NCBI GenBank assembly: GCA_020444275.1
Contig: JAHLLG010000006.1
Coordinates: 76,316-140,315 of the forward strand
Direction: 5' to 3'
Source: Bacteroidota bacterium
Lineage (GTDB): Bacteria; Bacteroidota; Bacteroidia; Bacteroidales; UBA12077
DNA: 64,000 nucleotides
Translations under genes and position numbers: made by a program
Shown here: piece by piece, positions 46,617-56,098 of the stretch
Numbering within the stretch: the first letter of the stretch is position 1
Layout: each line of letters begins with the position of its first letter
The notes under the pieces: model-generated
Databases searched by the model: none
What the model was told of the DNA's origin: nothing
What the model saw: the letters and a program-made list of their open reading frames with translations, nothing else

Positions 46617-47303
46617 CTAGTTTCTTCTTTCATCTGATTTTACGTGTCCATCTTCAACAGTTATCACACGGTGAGCTTTATTTACAACACGCTGATCGTG
46701 TGTGGAAAAAATGAAAGTAATTTTTTCTTTTTTATTTAATTCTTCCATGATATCCAGTAAGGTTTCTGTTGATTTGGAATCGAGGTTTGCAGTAGGTTCA
46801 TCGGCCAACACAAATTTTGGTTTTGAAGCTAAAGCTCTTGCAACGGCAACGCGTTGTTGCTGTCCTCCTGATAGTTTTGCCGGACGAGCATTTACGCGCT
46901 CACCCAAACCAACAGCTTTTAATAATTCAATTGCTCTGTTATCCCGTTCTATTTTATCTCGACCTTGTAAATCCATGATAAATTCTACATTTTCTTTAGC
47001 TGTCAGCACAGGAATTAAGTTATACGACTGGAAAACAAAGCCGATGTTTCTTAATCTAAAATCGATGAGTTCAGAAGATTTTAATGTTCCCATGTTGGTT
47101 CCATTTACAATTATTTCACCTTCGGTGGCATTATCCAGTCCGCCAATCATGTTTAACAAGGTAGTTTTACCTGATCCGGAAGGTCCTACAATAGCAGCAA
47201 ATTCGCCTTCTTCAAAAGATAAACTTACGTTATCTACAGCTTTAACTTTAACTTCAGACTCGTTGTATATCTTTGTCAAATTTTTAATATCAATTACTTT
47301 CAT
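46617..47303 (-). CDS. ABC transporter ATPase, LolD/MacB type
   Basis: 228 residues. Walker A GPSGSGKTT, signature LSGGQQQR, Walker B KFVLADEPTANLD and the switch His in FSTHDQRV. The LRNIGFVFQSYNLIPVLTAKENVEF block is typical of the LolD/MacB subfamily that pairs with FtsX-type permeases. It powers extraction or export of a lipoprotein or lipid from the inner membrane, with the two permease genes upstream. Last gene of the minus-strand operon. Confidence 0.94.
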   Translation of the reverse strand: MKVIDIKNLTKIYNESEVKVKAVDNVSLSFEEGEFAAIVGPSGSGKTTLLNMIGGLDNATEGEIIVNGTNMGTLKSSELIDFRLRNIGFVFQSYNLIPVLTAKENVEFIMDLQGRDKIERDNRAIELLKAVGLGERVNARPAKLSGGQQQRVAVARALASKPKFVLADEPTANLDSKSTETLLDIMEELNKKEKITFIFSTHDQRVVNKAHRVITVEDGHVKSDERRN

Positions 47304-47342
47304 GATCTTATATTTTAATATTTTCTTCTATAGTTTAATTGT

Positions 47343-48770
47343 TTACTCTGTTCGAATGGCTTCAACCGGATTTAGTTTTAATGCTTTACGAGCAGGAATG
47401 ATCGATGATAAAATAGCAATAACAATGACCATTGCTGTTACTCCGAAAAAGAAACTGATATCAATATTTGGATAAACCATTGCAGACCATCCGAAAGCTT
47501 CAAAACCTTCCTGAACGGAAGCAAAGTTTAAACCAACCTGCCCAAAAATTCCGATTAATGCTCCACCTATAATCATTCCGGCCATACTGCCTACTAATGT
47601 TAAAAAGATGGTTTCCAGCATAATCATACTAAACACTCGTTTTTTGTTCATTCCAACTGCCATAAGCATTCCAAGCTCTTTTATTCGCTCGAGAACTGCC
47701 ATTAACATGGTGTTGATTATTCCAAATGCAAGGGCAAAGAAAATTACACCCATAATCATGTAATAATACATTGACATAAAATCGGCCATCATTCCTGCAT
47801 CCGGAGCTATTTCTTTCCAGGTCATTACGCTGGCATCCGGGAATTTAGACTTTAATTTATCGCGAAAAGCGTTTACCTGTTCATCCGAATCATCTAAAAT
47901 GATATTTACTTCGTGATAATCATTGGCTTGAAATCCCGCTACATCTGCAATGCTTTCTTCTTTTACAAAAGCATTCATTTGGTCGAACATTGTATTGGCT
48001 GTCTTAAAAATACCACAAACTCTGAACGATTGATAAGACATTTCACCGTTCATCCCTGAAAAAGTAAACACAATTTTAGATCTTAACTTGTAGTTTTTAG
48101 CCAGTTTCATAATATCGGCTCCAAATTCTTTAATTTGACCGGGTTTTAGAATGGATTCCAGCTTTGCCTTAAATTTCTTTTCGGTAATAAATCGCTGATC
48201 TTTTAATGGTTCAAGATTGTTAAGTAGCTGTTCTTTTGCTCCTAATGTTTTTAAGCTGTCCAGTAATTCTTGTGAAATGATATAATTGATCAAACGCAAT
48301 TGATCTGCAGTTTTTTCACTAATTACTATCGGATTTTTGAAGCCTGACTCAAAATAGTTGCCACCATCTTTTACAATATATGTATACAGATCAGATACCG
48401 TTTTTTCTTCGTCAGGGTTTATACCTTTTAATGTAAGAGCGGTATTTCCTCTGGAAGTGCTGGCCATGGCAACAATTTTTGTGTGTTTTGTCCAGGCTTT
48501 TACTTCGTCAGACTGATTTAAAAACTCAGCAATTTCCGCATAATCAGGAACTGTATGTTTTAGCTCTTCATTATTCAGGTATTGTGGATTCTGTATTTTT
48601 ATATGCGATACTTCAGTATGGATTGCAGCGTGTGTGCGTTGATCTACCCAACCTTTCATTAATCCTGCTACAAAAATACCGGATATCGTTCCAAGTGTAA
48701 TTGCGATAATAACAACCAGGCTTCTGGACCTGTTTCGCCACACGTTTTTCCAAGATATATTCCAAATCAT
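47343..48770 (-). CDS. ABC permease, FtsX/LolC-E type
   Basis: 475 residues: N-terminal helix (about 18-40), a large periplasmic MacB-PCD-like domain, then three helices (about 340-470), the FtsX topology. Contains VLERIKELGMLMAVGMNKKRVFSMIMLE, the coupling-helix region of this family. It shares an operon, and clear homology in the MAWRNIWRN-like N-terminus, with the next gene; together they probably form a heterodimer with the ATPase. Confidence 0.9.
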   Translation of the reverse strand: MIWNISWKNVWRNRSRSLVVIIAITLGTISGIFVAGLMKGWVDQRTHAAIHTEVSHIKIQNPQYLNNEELKHTVPDYAEIAEFLNQSDEVKAWTKHTKIVAMASTSRGNTALTLKGINPDEEKTVSDLYTYIVKDGGNYFESGFKNPIVISEKTADQLRLINYIISQELLDSLKTLGAKEQLLNNLEPLKDQRFITEKKFKAKLESILKPGQIKEFGADIMKLAKNYKLRSKIVFTFSGMNGEMSYQSFRVCGIFKTANTMFDQMNAFVKEESIADVAGFQANDYHEVNIILDDSDEQVNAFRDKLKSKFPDASVMTWKEIAPDAGMMADFMSMYYYMIMGVIFFALAFGIINTMLMAVLERIKELGMLMAVGMNKKRVFSMIMLETIFLTLVGSMAGMIIGGALIGIFGQVGLNFASVQEGFEAFGWSAMVYPNIDISFFFGVTAMVIVIAILSSIIPARKALKLNPVEAIRTE

Positions 48771-48782
48771 AATTATATATTT

Positions 48783-50198
48783 TTATGCGCGTAATGCATT
48801 AACAACTTTCATTCTGCGAACTCTCCTTAAAGGCAGGTAACATGCTATCAGTACCATAATCATGATAACTAAAGCCTGCCATAAAAAGTACTGATCAAAC
48901 CAGGCCAGAGGCATAACAGGATCAAACCCCATGTCTTCGTACATTTTGGCTAGTTCTCCAGACATTTTTATTGGATTTCTATTTCCAATTATGACGATTG
49001 GTGCTGAAACTACAAGACCACTAAGCGTTCCGATGAAACCTAAGAACAGCATCTCTATAATAAGCACAAAGCTTAGTTTGATTTTCGACATACCAATGGC
49101 TACCATTACGCCCAGTTCTCTTTTTCGTTCGGCAATCATCATAAGTACAGTTCCAATGATTCCAAACAAAACAATGAAATAAAGAATACCAATAAAAATA
49201 ACTCCACCAACACTGTCTCCTTCAATCTGTTGTTTCAGGGTAGGGTTAAACTCTTCCCAGTTTTTTACAGTAAACTCATCTGAATTAATCGCTTCTTTTA
49301 TATCTTCCTGGGTTTCATACATATCGTCGGTATCGTGCAGGTTAATATTAAGCGATGTAATATTATTGCCTAAGCTAAAAAATTGCTGTGCAGTGCTTAA
49401 TGACATGTATACCAATTTATTATCCAACTCAGGTGAAAGTAATTTTACAATACCACGTACCGGAAAAATATTGGCAGCCGACATACCATGATAACCAGAT
49501 CCAATAAGTACTACTGTATCTCCAACGTTAGCTTTTAAATATTTTGCTAAACGATCCGAAATTAAAATTCCGTTATCGTTAGGTTCTAAATAGTTACCTG
49601 AAAACGAAGCTTTTTCTTTAATAACTGGCAAAATTGTTTTTTCAAGGTCTTTATTCAGATCTAAATCCAGGGAGATTCTTGAAAATGAACTATACGATTG
49701 GTTTTCGTTTGCTTTTAGCAGTTCTCTCTGTTTTTTTGGCAAATCAGTTTCATTTAAGATCGATTCTACAATTTTAGGAGTGAACCTAAACTTTACTAAT
49801 CGGTTTTCGGGATCAGAAAGAGTTTTTTCCTTTTTTGTGTCGATTCCGGTTACTAAAACTCCTTTAGACTGTGTTCCTGTTGATGCTAATGCAAATGATT
49901 CAACACGGGGAACAGCAATTTTGATATTGTCAACCTGATCAACAGATGATATTAAATCATCGTTATATTCAAAACTATGGTCCAACGTAGGATTGTAAAA
50001 AAATTCTTTATTCTGAACCTGAATGTAACCTGAAAAAGATTCAATAGCCTGATGAATCATATGGTCGTACGTGCCTAGCTGAAATGAACGCATAATAACT
50101 GCGAAAAACACGGCAAAGAAAATAGATGCAATAGTAATAAGTGTTCTTCGCTTATTGCGCCAAATATTCCTCCAGGCCATGACAAATGATCGTTTCAT
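48783..50198 (-). CDS. ABC permease, FtsX/LolC-E type (second)
   Basis: 471 residues, same layout as its neighbour: N-terminal helix, periplasmic domain, three C-terminal helices, with MIAERKRELGVMVAIGMSKIKLSFVLIIEMLF as the coupling region. 12 bp separate the two permease genes and 19 bp lie between the LolA-like gene and this one. The two permeases are paralogues and could form a LolCE-like pair. Confidence 0.9.
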   Translation of the reverse strand: MKRSFVMAWRNIWRNKRRTLITIASIFFAVFFAVIMRSFQLGTYDHMIHQAIESFSGYIQVQNKEFFYNPTLDHSFEYNDDLISSVDQVDNIKIAVPRVESFALASTGTQSKGVLVTGIDTKKEKTLSDPENRLVKFRFTPKIVESILNETDLPKKQRELLKANENQSYSSFSRISLDLDLNKDLEKTILPVIKEKASFSGNYLEPNDNGILISDRLAKYLKANVGDTVVLIGSGYHGMSAANIFPVRGIVKLLSPELDNKLVYMSLSTAQQFFSLGNNITSLNINLHDTDDMYETQEDIKEAINSDEFTVKNWEEFNPTLKQQIEGDSVGGVIFIGILYFIVLFGIIGTVLMMIAERKRELGVMVAIGMSKIKLSFVLIIEMLFLGFIGTLSGLVVSAPIVIIGNRNPIKMSGELAKMYEDMGFDPVMPLAWFDQYFLWQALVIMIMVLIACYLPLRRVRRMKVVNALRA

Positions 50199-50217
50199 AT
50201 CTTTTATCTTTTTTATG

Positions 50218-50964
50218 TTATCTTAATCGTTTCATGTTTTGTTGAGAGAAAAAAGAGTTTTGAATATCTATATTAAACTCCATCTCGTTAATTTCAACAA
50301 TGGTTTTTTGATCTTCTTTATCTGCTGGGATAATTTCAATCTTTGAAGGAATCTTTCTGTCGTCCATTGTTTTAACTTCCTTTCCCAGTTCTGTTTTTAC
50401 CAGGTATTCATCTTCATCATAGTACTCCGATTTCATGATCAGATACTCATCCTTACTTACCCAACGGATTACTTTTCCCCACACAACAGCCGATTCTGGT
50501 TTTGGTAACATTTCTATTTTCCAGCAATCCCAGCCATCAATTGTTTCGGAACCAACTATCTTATGATTGAAGTCTACCACCATGGAAGATTCTTTGAGTA
50601 TATCATCATTGGTGTAGTCTGAACCCATCCAACCTTCCGACATCATTGATGGAGGAAGCTTAATCATTCTGCTGATATTCGGAATCCAGTTCCACATTTC
50701 AGTTTCACGTTTTAAAAATGCCTGTCCTTTTTCTTTTGCCGGAGCAGTAATTAATGTCATGGAGTAATCTCTTCCTAAAGTCCATATTTTAAACTGAATG
50801 GTTCGCTCCCAGGTCGGTCGCACAATAGTCATGGTCATTGTTCCACGACTTGATTTTTCTCCATTCCATTTTTCATCCGCTTTTTTAATAATCTCCGTTG
50901 CATTTTGCGCGTTTGCAAATGCAAAAGAGAAAATCAGTCCAAGTAGTAATACACTTTTTTTCAT
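50218..50964 (-). CDS. LolA-like outer-membrane lipoprotein-sorting protein
   Basis: 248 residues with a signal peptide (to FANAQ, about 20). The body is a half-open beta-barrel fold: SSRGTMTMTIVRPTWERTIQF, FLKRETEMWNWIPNISRMIKLPPSMMSEGWMGSDYTNDD, the characteristic block of this family. It would carry a lipid or lipoprotein across the periplasm. Position in the operon suggests it receives cargo from the FtsX permeases. The cargo is unknown. Confidence 0.88.
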   Translation of the reverse strand: MKKSVLLLGLIFSFAFANAQNATEIIKKADEKWNGEKSSRGTMTMTIVRPTWERTIQFKIWTLGRDYSMTLITAPAKEKGQAFLKRETEMWNWIPNISRMIKLPPSMMSEGWMGSDYTNDDILKESSMVVDFNHKIVGSETIDGWDCWKIEMLPKPESAVVWGKVIRWVSKDEYLIMKSEYYDEDEYLVKTELGKEVKTMDDRKIPSKIEIIPADKEDQKTIVEINEMEFNIDIQNSFFSQQNMKRLR

Positions 50965-51008
50965 AACTTTAATTTTTATTTAATCTGCATATTGGCAGAT
51001 AGTTCGTA

Positions 51009-51662
51009 TTATAACAGAAAGTATCCTAGTTTTTCGTCTAATTCAATGGGGTTGTCTGTAGTCTTAAAGTCTTTATTAACAAACAGTTCTTTCATTTTAT
51101 CTTTCATCTTTTGAATTAACTCGTTGGAGAACATTTCAGGTGCAAAAGCATACATTAATGTAAAACCTTTAAAAATTGATGAGAAAAGCACAACAGTAAG
51201 TTCAGGATCCTTAAAATTTTGCTTTGCAAAGTAATTAAGAATTAATTGCTGGCTGTTTTGCACTTTGTTATTATGAGTCTCTTTCATGAGCAGAGCCATA
51301 ACATCTTGTTGTACCGATAACTGATAAAATAGTCTCCACTCTTGTGGATTATTGGTTAAAACATCGAAAAACCGATCGAAAAAATTTTCTGCTTCTTCTG
51401 TCGTAATATTATCATCATGGTTCGGATCTAACATATCCATTGTTCTATTGATAATATCATTAAAGATTTTTGATAACAAATCTTCTTTGCTGTCAAAATA
51501 GTTATAAACTAATCCTTTAGATATTCCTGCTTTTTTTGCTATTTTACTTATTGAAGTACTATGATAACCATCATTAGCAAAAAGCTCAAGGGCAACCTGT
51601 GTAATTAACTTCTTCTTTTCTTCCCTTATTTCTTCAAATTGTTCTGCTGTTCTTGGCGACAT
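51009..51662 (-). CDS. TetR/AcrR family regulator
   Basis: 217 residues. Typical N-terminal HTH: IREEKKKLITQVALELFANDGYHSTSISKIAKKAGISKGLVYNYFDSKEDLL, then a helical ligand domain. It is the first gene of the operon, with 44 bp before the LolA-like gene. Two near-identical 18-bp operator-like sites lie directly upstream, so it most likely represses its own operon, relieved by an unknown ligand. Confidence 0.93.
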   Translation of the reverse strand: MSPRTAEQFEEIREEKKKLITQVALELFANDGYHSTSISKIAKKAGISKGLVYNYFDSKEDLLSKIFNDIINRTMDMLDPNHDDNITTEEAENFFDRFFDVLTNNPQEWRLFYQLSVQQDVMALLMKETHNNKVQNSQQLILNYFAKQNFKDPELTVVLFSSIFKGFTLMYAFAPEMFSNELIQKMKDKMKELFVNKDFKTTDNPIELDEKLGYFLL

Positions 51663-51669
51663 AATATTA

Positions 51670-51687
51670 TGATTGAACGGTTAGTCA
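51670..51687. promoter_or_regulatory. Candidate TetR operator, copy 1
   Basis: TGATTGAACGGTTAGTCA, imperfectly symmetric, 8 bp upstream of the tetR ATG. 14 of 18 positions match copy 2. Confidence 0.6.
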
Positions 51688-51715
51688 AAAATTATTTCTT
51701 TTAAAAGCCGTTTTA

Positions 51716-51733
51716 TGACTGAACGGCTGGTCA
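51716..51733. promoter_or_regulatory. Candidate TetR operator, copy 2
   Basis: TGACTGAACGGCTGGTCA, with TGAC...GTCA ends, 46 bp from copy 1 start to start. An AGCCGTT/AACGGCT pair overlaps it. The site also faces the divergent histidine-kinase gene. Confidence 0.6.
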
Positions 51734-51850
51734 AAGATAAAAACTTATTTATGTTTCATGCAAATTTTTTTGGAACTTTTTTTAATAAATTTAGTTTTCA
51801 AAGAAATAATTCATTAATTTTCAGATGATTATTTTTTGATTCTTAATAGT

Positions 51851-54691
51851 ATGTTTAAACGTATCTTCATATTTTTCAGCTTATTATTAATCGTAAACCA
51901 TTATCTATTTGCAGATTATATTGATAAAACATACTCAGATACTTTAAACCCAAATTCTTCATCTGTTTATGAGCTGGTACAAACAGTAAAGGATCAAAGA
52001 ATACATAGCTTCGATTCAGCCGAATCGATACTTCTTAAAGCAAATCAGCTTGCCGATAGTCTGGAAGAATCGGACAATCAAATTAACGCTTTAATCTTGC
52101 TAGGCCATCTATACTTCGATAATGGATATTTTGAAAATGTCGAAGAAGTATTTAATAACCTGTTGAATGAATTTGGTTCTGAACTATCTGAACAACAATA
52201 TGCCAACATTAAACACACACTCGGATTAAATCATATTCGATTTAATAATTATGATAAAGCCATTAATTATATTCAGGAGGCATTATTATATTATGAAAGA
52301 GAAGGAATTAAAGATGAAATAGCACGTGCACTTAAAGATATCGGAGCTGTTTATTACTATTTGGGAAATGAAAATAATGCATTAGATAATTACCAAAAAG
52401 CATTACTTATTTATCGAGAATTAAATGATAGCGATGGTATTGCCAGATCCTACAATAATATAGGGATGATTTTTCGTGACAAAGGGAATAATAAGCTGGC
52501 GCTGGAATATATGAATCGTTCTTTAAATATAAAGAGAGAACAAAAAAACACATATGGAATAGCCAACACATTAGGTAATATTGGCGATGCTTATGTAAGA
52601 TCCGGGCAATATGAAAAAGCCATTGAGTATTTTAACGAAGCATTGGAAATTTGGATAAACTTAAATTATCTGCACGGAGTAACAGAAGTATACAATTATT
52701 TGGGTGATGTTTACATTAAAATGGGTAGATATGAAGAGGCTATAGAAAATCTCTTAACAGGACAGGAGATTTCGTTAAAAAATAATTTTAAACAACGATT
52801 GCTGGTAAACTATCAACTATTATCCGAAGCGTACTTTGAAGTTGATAATTATAAAGCGGCTTATACTAATTTTAAAGAATATAACAACTTGCAAGATTCT
52901 GTTTACAATGCATTAACCAGTCAGCGTATTGAAGAGTACATTGCCAAGTATGAAAACATGAAGGCAGAGAAGGAGCTGGTAGATCAGGAAAGAAAAATCA
53001 CCGTTCAAAAATATCAGATCATCTTAACACTTATTGTATTAAGCGCTGTGATTATTTTCTTGATACTACTTATTCGACAGAATCGTCTAATACGAAGAAA
53101 AAGCCGGAAAATATTAAAGATAAACAAAGAGCTGGATTCCAGAGTTAATGAGAAAACCTCCGAATTAAGGGTTGCTCAATTTTCAATTGAAATAGCTGCT
53201 GATGCAATTTTCTGGATGAATAAACACGGTGGATTTATTTATGTGAATAATGCTGCGTGCAATTTGCTGGGATACCCCAAAAATGAGCTCATACACATGT
53301 CGATTTTTGATGTGGTTACTGAGTTTTCACAGGATGTGTGGGTGGAATACTGGAATCAGCTTAAACGCAAGGGTTCTTATGTTATACAACTCTATTATAA
53401 AACCAGAATGGGAAATGAAATTCCTGTTGAGGCAGCTTTCAATTTTAGAGAATTTGAAGGTGAAGAGTTTAATTTTGTGTTTAGCAGAAATATTACCGAA
53501 AGAAAAATTTCTGAAGAAAAGTTAAAAAACGCCAAAGATAAAGCCGAAAAATCTGACAAATTGAAATCTGCTTTTCTGGCTAATATGTCTCATGAGATTC
53601 GGACACCAATGAATGCTATTAATGGGTTTATTAATTTGCTTGGCGATCCGGATATTACGCAAGATCAAAAAGATGAAATTATTGAGCTGGCACAATCAAG
53701 TAGTAACGATTTGTTAAATATTATTAATGATATTATTGATATTTCTAAAATTGAAGCCGATGAGCTGGTCGTGAATAAGTCTCTTAATTATGTGAATGGC
53801 TTATTGCAAGGAATTTATAAAACCTATTTAAATGATATTACCTATATCCAAAAGGAGAACGTAAAGTTAAAGTTGGAGTTAGAATCTAACAGCGATAAAA
53901 TTGCTGTTTTTACTGATTCGCTTCGTTTCAAGCAAGTTCTGAATAATCTGGTAAGTAATGCCATTAAATTTACCGATAACGGTGAGGTGGTTATTGGTTA
54001 TAACCAAATCAATCAGGGCGGAAGAAAATTACTCCGGTTTTATATAAAAGATACCGGTATTGGTATTCCGGATGAACGAATTGATCTAATTTTTAATCGT
54101 TTTAACCAGTTAGTAGATGACCGAAAAAAATCCTATAAAGGAACAGGATTGGGGCTATCTATTTCAAAAAAATTGGTTGATTTATTGGGTGGTCAGTTAG
54201 ATGTAGATTCAGAAGAAGGCATAGGATCAGTATTCTATTTTTCGTTACCCTATCAAATTCTGGATGAACCCGACGCAGAAATTGACGAAAAATCAGTTCG
54301 AATGGCAAAAATTGATTGGACAGGAAAAACAATTTTAATTGTAGAAGATACACCATCAAACTATTATCTTATTGAAAACTATTTGAAAGCTACAGGCATT
54401 AAAATATATTGGGCGAAATCGGGCAGAGAAGCGCTGGATCTGTTCAAAACAGAAGGCAATTTTGATGTCGTTTTAATGGATATTCAGCTACCTGGAATTA
54501 ATGGATATGAGGCTACTAAACTAATTAAAGCGCACAATAGGCATGTACCTGTAATTGCGCAAACAGCTTACGCCCTGGCAGGAGAAAGAGAACACAGTAT
54601 TAGTGAGGGCTGCGACGACTATATCGCCAAACCCATAAAAAAAGAATCTCTCCTGGAATTAATAAACAAGCATTTAAAAAGTAAACCTTAG
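51851..54691 (+). CDS. Hybrid sensor histidine kinase with TPR sensor
   Basis: 946 residues from ATG 51851 (signal-type N-terminus; an earlier non-ATG start is not needed). Order: TPR repeats (about 30-350), membrane helix (about 391-412), coiled coil, PAS (about 443-550), HisKA with phospho-acceptor H581 in NMSHEIRTPMN, HATPase (DTGIGIP, GTGLGLSIS) and a C-terminal receiver domain (about 824-946) with the phosphorylation Asp at 877 (VVLMDIQLPG). A phosphorelay needs an external HPt, not found here. Periplasmic TPRs suggest protein or peptide sensing. Its stop codon overlaps that of the convergent phosphatase gene. Confidence 0.94.
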   Translation: MFKRIFIFFSLLLIVNHYLFADYIDKTYSDTLNPNSSSVYELVQTVKDQRIHSFDSAESILLKANQLADSLEESDNQINALILLGHLYFDNGYFENVEEVFNNLLNEFGSELSEQQYANIKHTLGLNHIRFNNYDKAINYIQEALLYYEREGIKDEIARALKDIGAVYYYLGNENNALDNYQKALLIYRELNDSDGIARSYNNIGMIFRDKGNNKLALEYMNRSLNIKREQKNTYGIANTLGNIGDAYVRSGQYEKAIEYFNEALEIWINLNYLHGVTEVYNYLGDVYIKMGRYEEAIENLLTGQEISLKNNFKQRLLVNYQLLSEAYFEVDNYKAAYTNFKEYNNLQDSVYNALTSQRIEEYIAKYENMKAEKELVDQERKITVQKYQIILTLIVLSAVIIFLILLIRQNRLIRRKSRKILKINKELDSRVNEKTSELRVAQFSIEIAADAIFWMNKHGGFIYVNNAACNLLGYPKNELIHMSIFDVVTEFSQDVWVEYWNQLKRKGSYVIQLYYKTRMGNEIPVEAAFNFREFEGEEFNFVFSRNITERKISEEKLKNAKDKAEKSDKLKSAFLANMSHEIRTPMNAINGFINLLGDPDITQDQKDEIIELAQSSSNDLLNIINDIIDISKIEADELVVNKSLNYVNGLLQGIYKTYLNDITYIQKENVKLKLELESNSDKIAVFTDSLRFKQVLNNLVSNAIKFTDNGEVVIGYNQINQGGRKLLRFYIKDTGIGIPDERIDLIFNRFNQLVDDRKKSYKGTGLGLSISKKLVDLLGGQLDVDSEEGIGSVFYFSLPYQILDEPDAEIDEKSVRMAKIDWTGKTILIVEDTPSNYYLIENYLKATGIKIYWAKSGREALDLFKTEGNFDVVLMDIQLPGINGYEATKLIKAHNRHVPVIAQTAYALAGEREHSISEGCDDYIAKPIKKESLLELINKHLKSKP

Positions 54692-55476
54692 TATCCGATC
54701 AGATTTTCTTTCCTTAACTGGTATTTTTCCTGGTCGCTTAAACCCCTTTGATTATTAAATACAGCATTTTCCCAGCTTCCGTACATGGGATTAGGCAACA
54801 TAATGAAAAGATCACCAAATTTATCTTTGTTTTCCTCAACAGTTTCAAAACCATAATTTGTTGACCTGTCTTCAAATATCTCAGAAAAGTCACCAAGGTT
54901 ATCTCCAATTAATAAAATAATCTCATAGTTTTCTTTTACAAGATCTCTTCTGGCTTTTTTACTGCTTGTATTTGTTTTTAGCAGTAAATGAGAGCTGTCG
55001 GCAAATGCAAATCCTACTTGCTGGAGATTTTTAAGTGTTACATCAAAATCATCAACACTTCGGTTTGAAATGTAAAAAACCTCAACTCCTTTAGATTGCG
55101 CATATTTAGAAAATTCTAATGCGCCTGGCAATGCTGTTGCCGAAATCTTTGAGGTCCACTCGCTCCATGTTTCTTTTGTATATCCAATACCAGTTCGAAT
55201 GCAATTTGTTTCAAACGGACTGTTATCCAGCATGGTTTCGTCAATATCTACAACAACCGCTTTCGGTAAATCTATTTGATCATCTAACTTCATATCAATC
55301 CTCATTTTAGCCCAATTAAAGCACTGGTAATACATGGCTTTCATTTCTGCCGACTTTTGATACCACAAAACCGACATAATTAAATGGTCTTGTGTGTTTT
55401 GATTGTCAGCATTTTGTGTGTTGCACGACTCTAAAATAAATGATAAACCAACGAAAAGGATTAAAAGCTTTTTCAT
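54688..55476 (-). CDS. 5'-nucleotidase, lipoprotein e(P4) family
   Basis: 262 residues. Signal peptide with a lipobox-like LESC (Cys near residue 18), so probably a lipoprotein. HAD-superfamily motif I is VVVDIDETMLDNSP and motif III lies in LLIGDNLGDFSE. In Haemophilus the e(P4) protein dephosphorylates nicotinamide riboside/NMN and other phosphomonoesters at the outer membrane. It likely salvages phosphate or nucleosides. Gene shares stop-codon bases with the histidine-kinase gene. Confidence 0.92.
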   Translation of the reverse strand: MKKLLILFVGLSFILESCNTQNADNQNTQDHLIMSVLWYQKSAEMKAMYYQCFNWAKMRIDMKLDDQIDLPKAVVVDIDETMLDNSPFETNCIRTGIGYTKETWSEWTSKISATALPGALEFSKYAQSKGVEVFYISNRSVDDFDVTLKNLQQVGFAFADSSHLLLKTNTSSKKARRDLVKENYEIILLIGDNLGDFSEIFEDRSTNYGFETVEENKDKFGDLFIMLPNPMYGSWENAVFNNQRGLSDQEKYQLRKENLIGY

Positions 55477-55598
55477 AATTCAATTTTTACAGTTTATTTT
55501 GCTGTAAATTTAATCATTAAAACGGAGAGAATAAATTAATTAATGCCTGTAACTTTTTGATAAGTTAATCGTCATACCAACGAAATAGAGTAAAACGA

Positions 55599-56084
55599 AT
55601 GACTGTAGAGGAATATAATAAGAGTGTTGACATGTATTCGGATGGCGTGTATCGCTTTATCCTTAAGAATATTAAGGATGACGACGATGCAAAGGATATT
55701 GTGCAGGATACGTTTGAAAAGTTGTGGATTAGAGCAGGTGATGTTTCGTACGGAAAAGTTAAATCGTACCTGTTTTCAACTGCTTATCACACGATGATCG
55801 ATAAGATCAGAAAAAACAAACGAATTACGCAGCTAAACGAGTATAATGATGATATCGGAACATATACAGGAGTTTATAGCGGATTATCTGAAGTGTTGGA
55901 TGAAGCATTAAAGCAATTGCCTGATGTACAACGTTCAGTTATTTTACTTCGGGATTACGAAGGATATGCATACAACGAAATTGCTGAAATAACCAATTTA
56001 TCTGAATCGCAAGTGAAAGTTTATATATACAGGGGACGTTTAGCTCTTAAGAAATACATTGGAAGTGTTGAAGCGATAGTTTAG
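55599..56084 (+). CDS. ECF-type RNA polymerase sigma factor
   Basis: 161 residues. Region 2 (DGVYRFILKNIKDDDDAKDIVQDTFEKLW) and region 4 (LPDVQRSVILLRDYEGYAYNEIAEITNLSESQVKVYIYRGRLALKKY) are complete. It directs RNA polymerase to a small regulon, probably of envelope-stress type. It is followed after 14 bp by a membrane anti-sigma-like gene. Confidence 0.94.
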   Translation: MTVEEYNKSVDMYSDGVYRFILKNIKDDDDAKDIVQDTFEKLWIRAGDVSYGKVKSYLFSTAYHTMIDKIRKNKRITQLNEYNDDIGTYTGVYSGLSEVLDEALKQLPDVQRSVILLRDYEGYAYNEIAEITNLSESQVKVYIYRGRLALKKYIGSVEAIV

Positions 56085-56087
56085 AAC

Positions 56088-56093
56088 AGGAGG
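56088..56093 (+). promoter_or_regulatory. Strong Shine-Dalgarno of the anti-sigma-like gene
   Basis: AGGAGG five bases before ATG 56099; one of only two such strong sites noted in the window. Confidence 0.7.
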
Positions 56094-56098
56094 ATTAA

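Noticed and set aside
46702-47475. 257-codon plus-strand open frame opposite the ABC ATPase and permease genes
   Set aside because: It mirrors two clearly coding genes with Walker and FtsX motifs; its own translation has no recognisable domain and is low-complexity Ser/Thr-rich.
55486-55508. TTTACAG/CTGTAAA inverted repeat between the e(P4) and sigma genes
   Set aside because: Only 7 bp in an AT-rich spacer and no link to a known regulator; too weak to call an operator.
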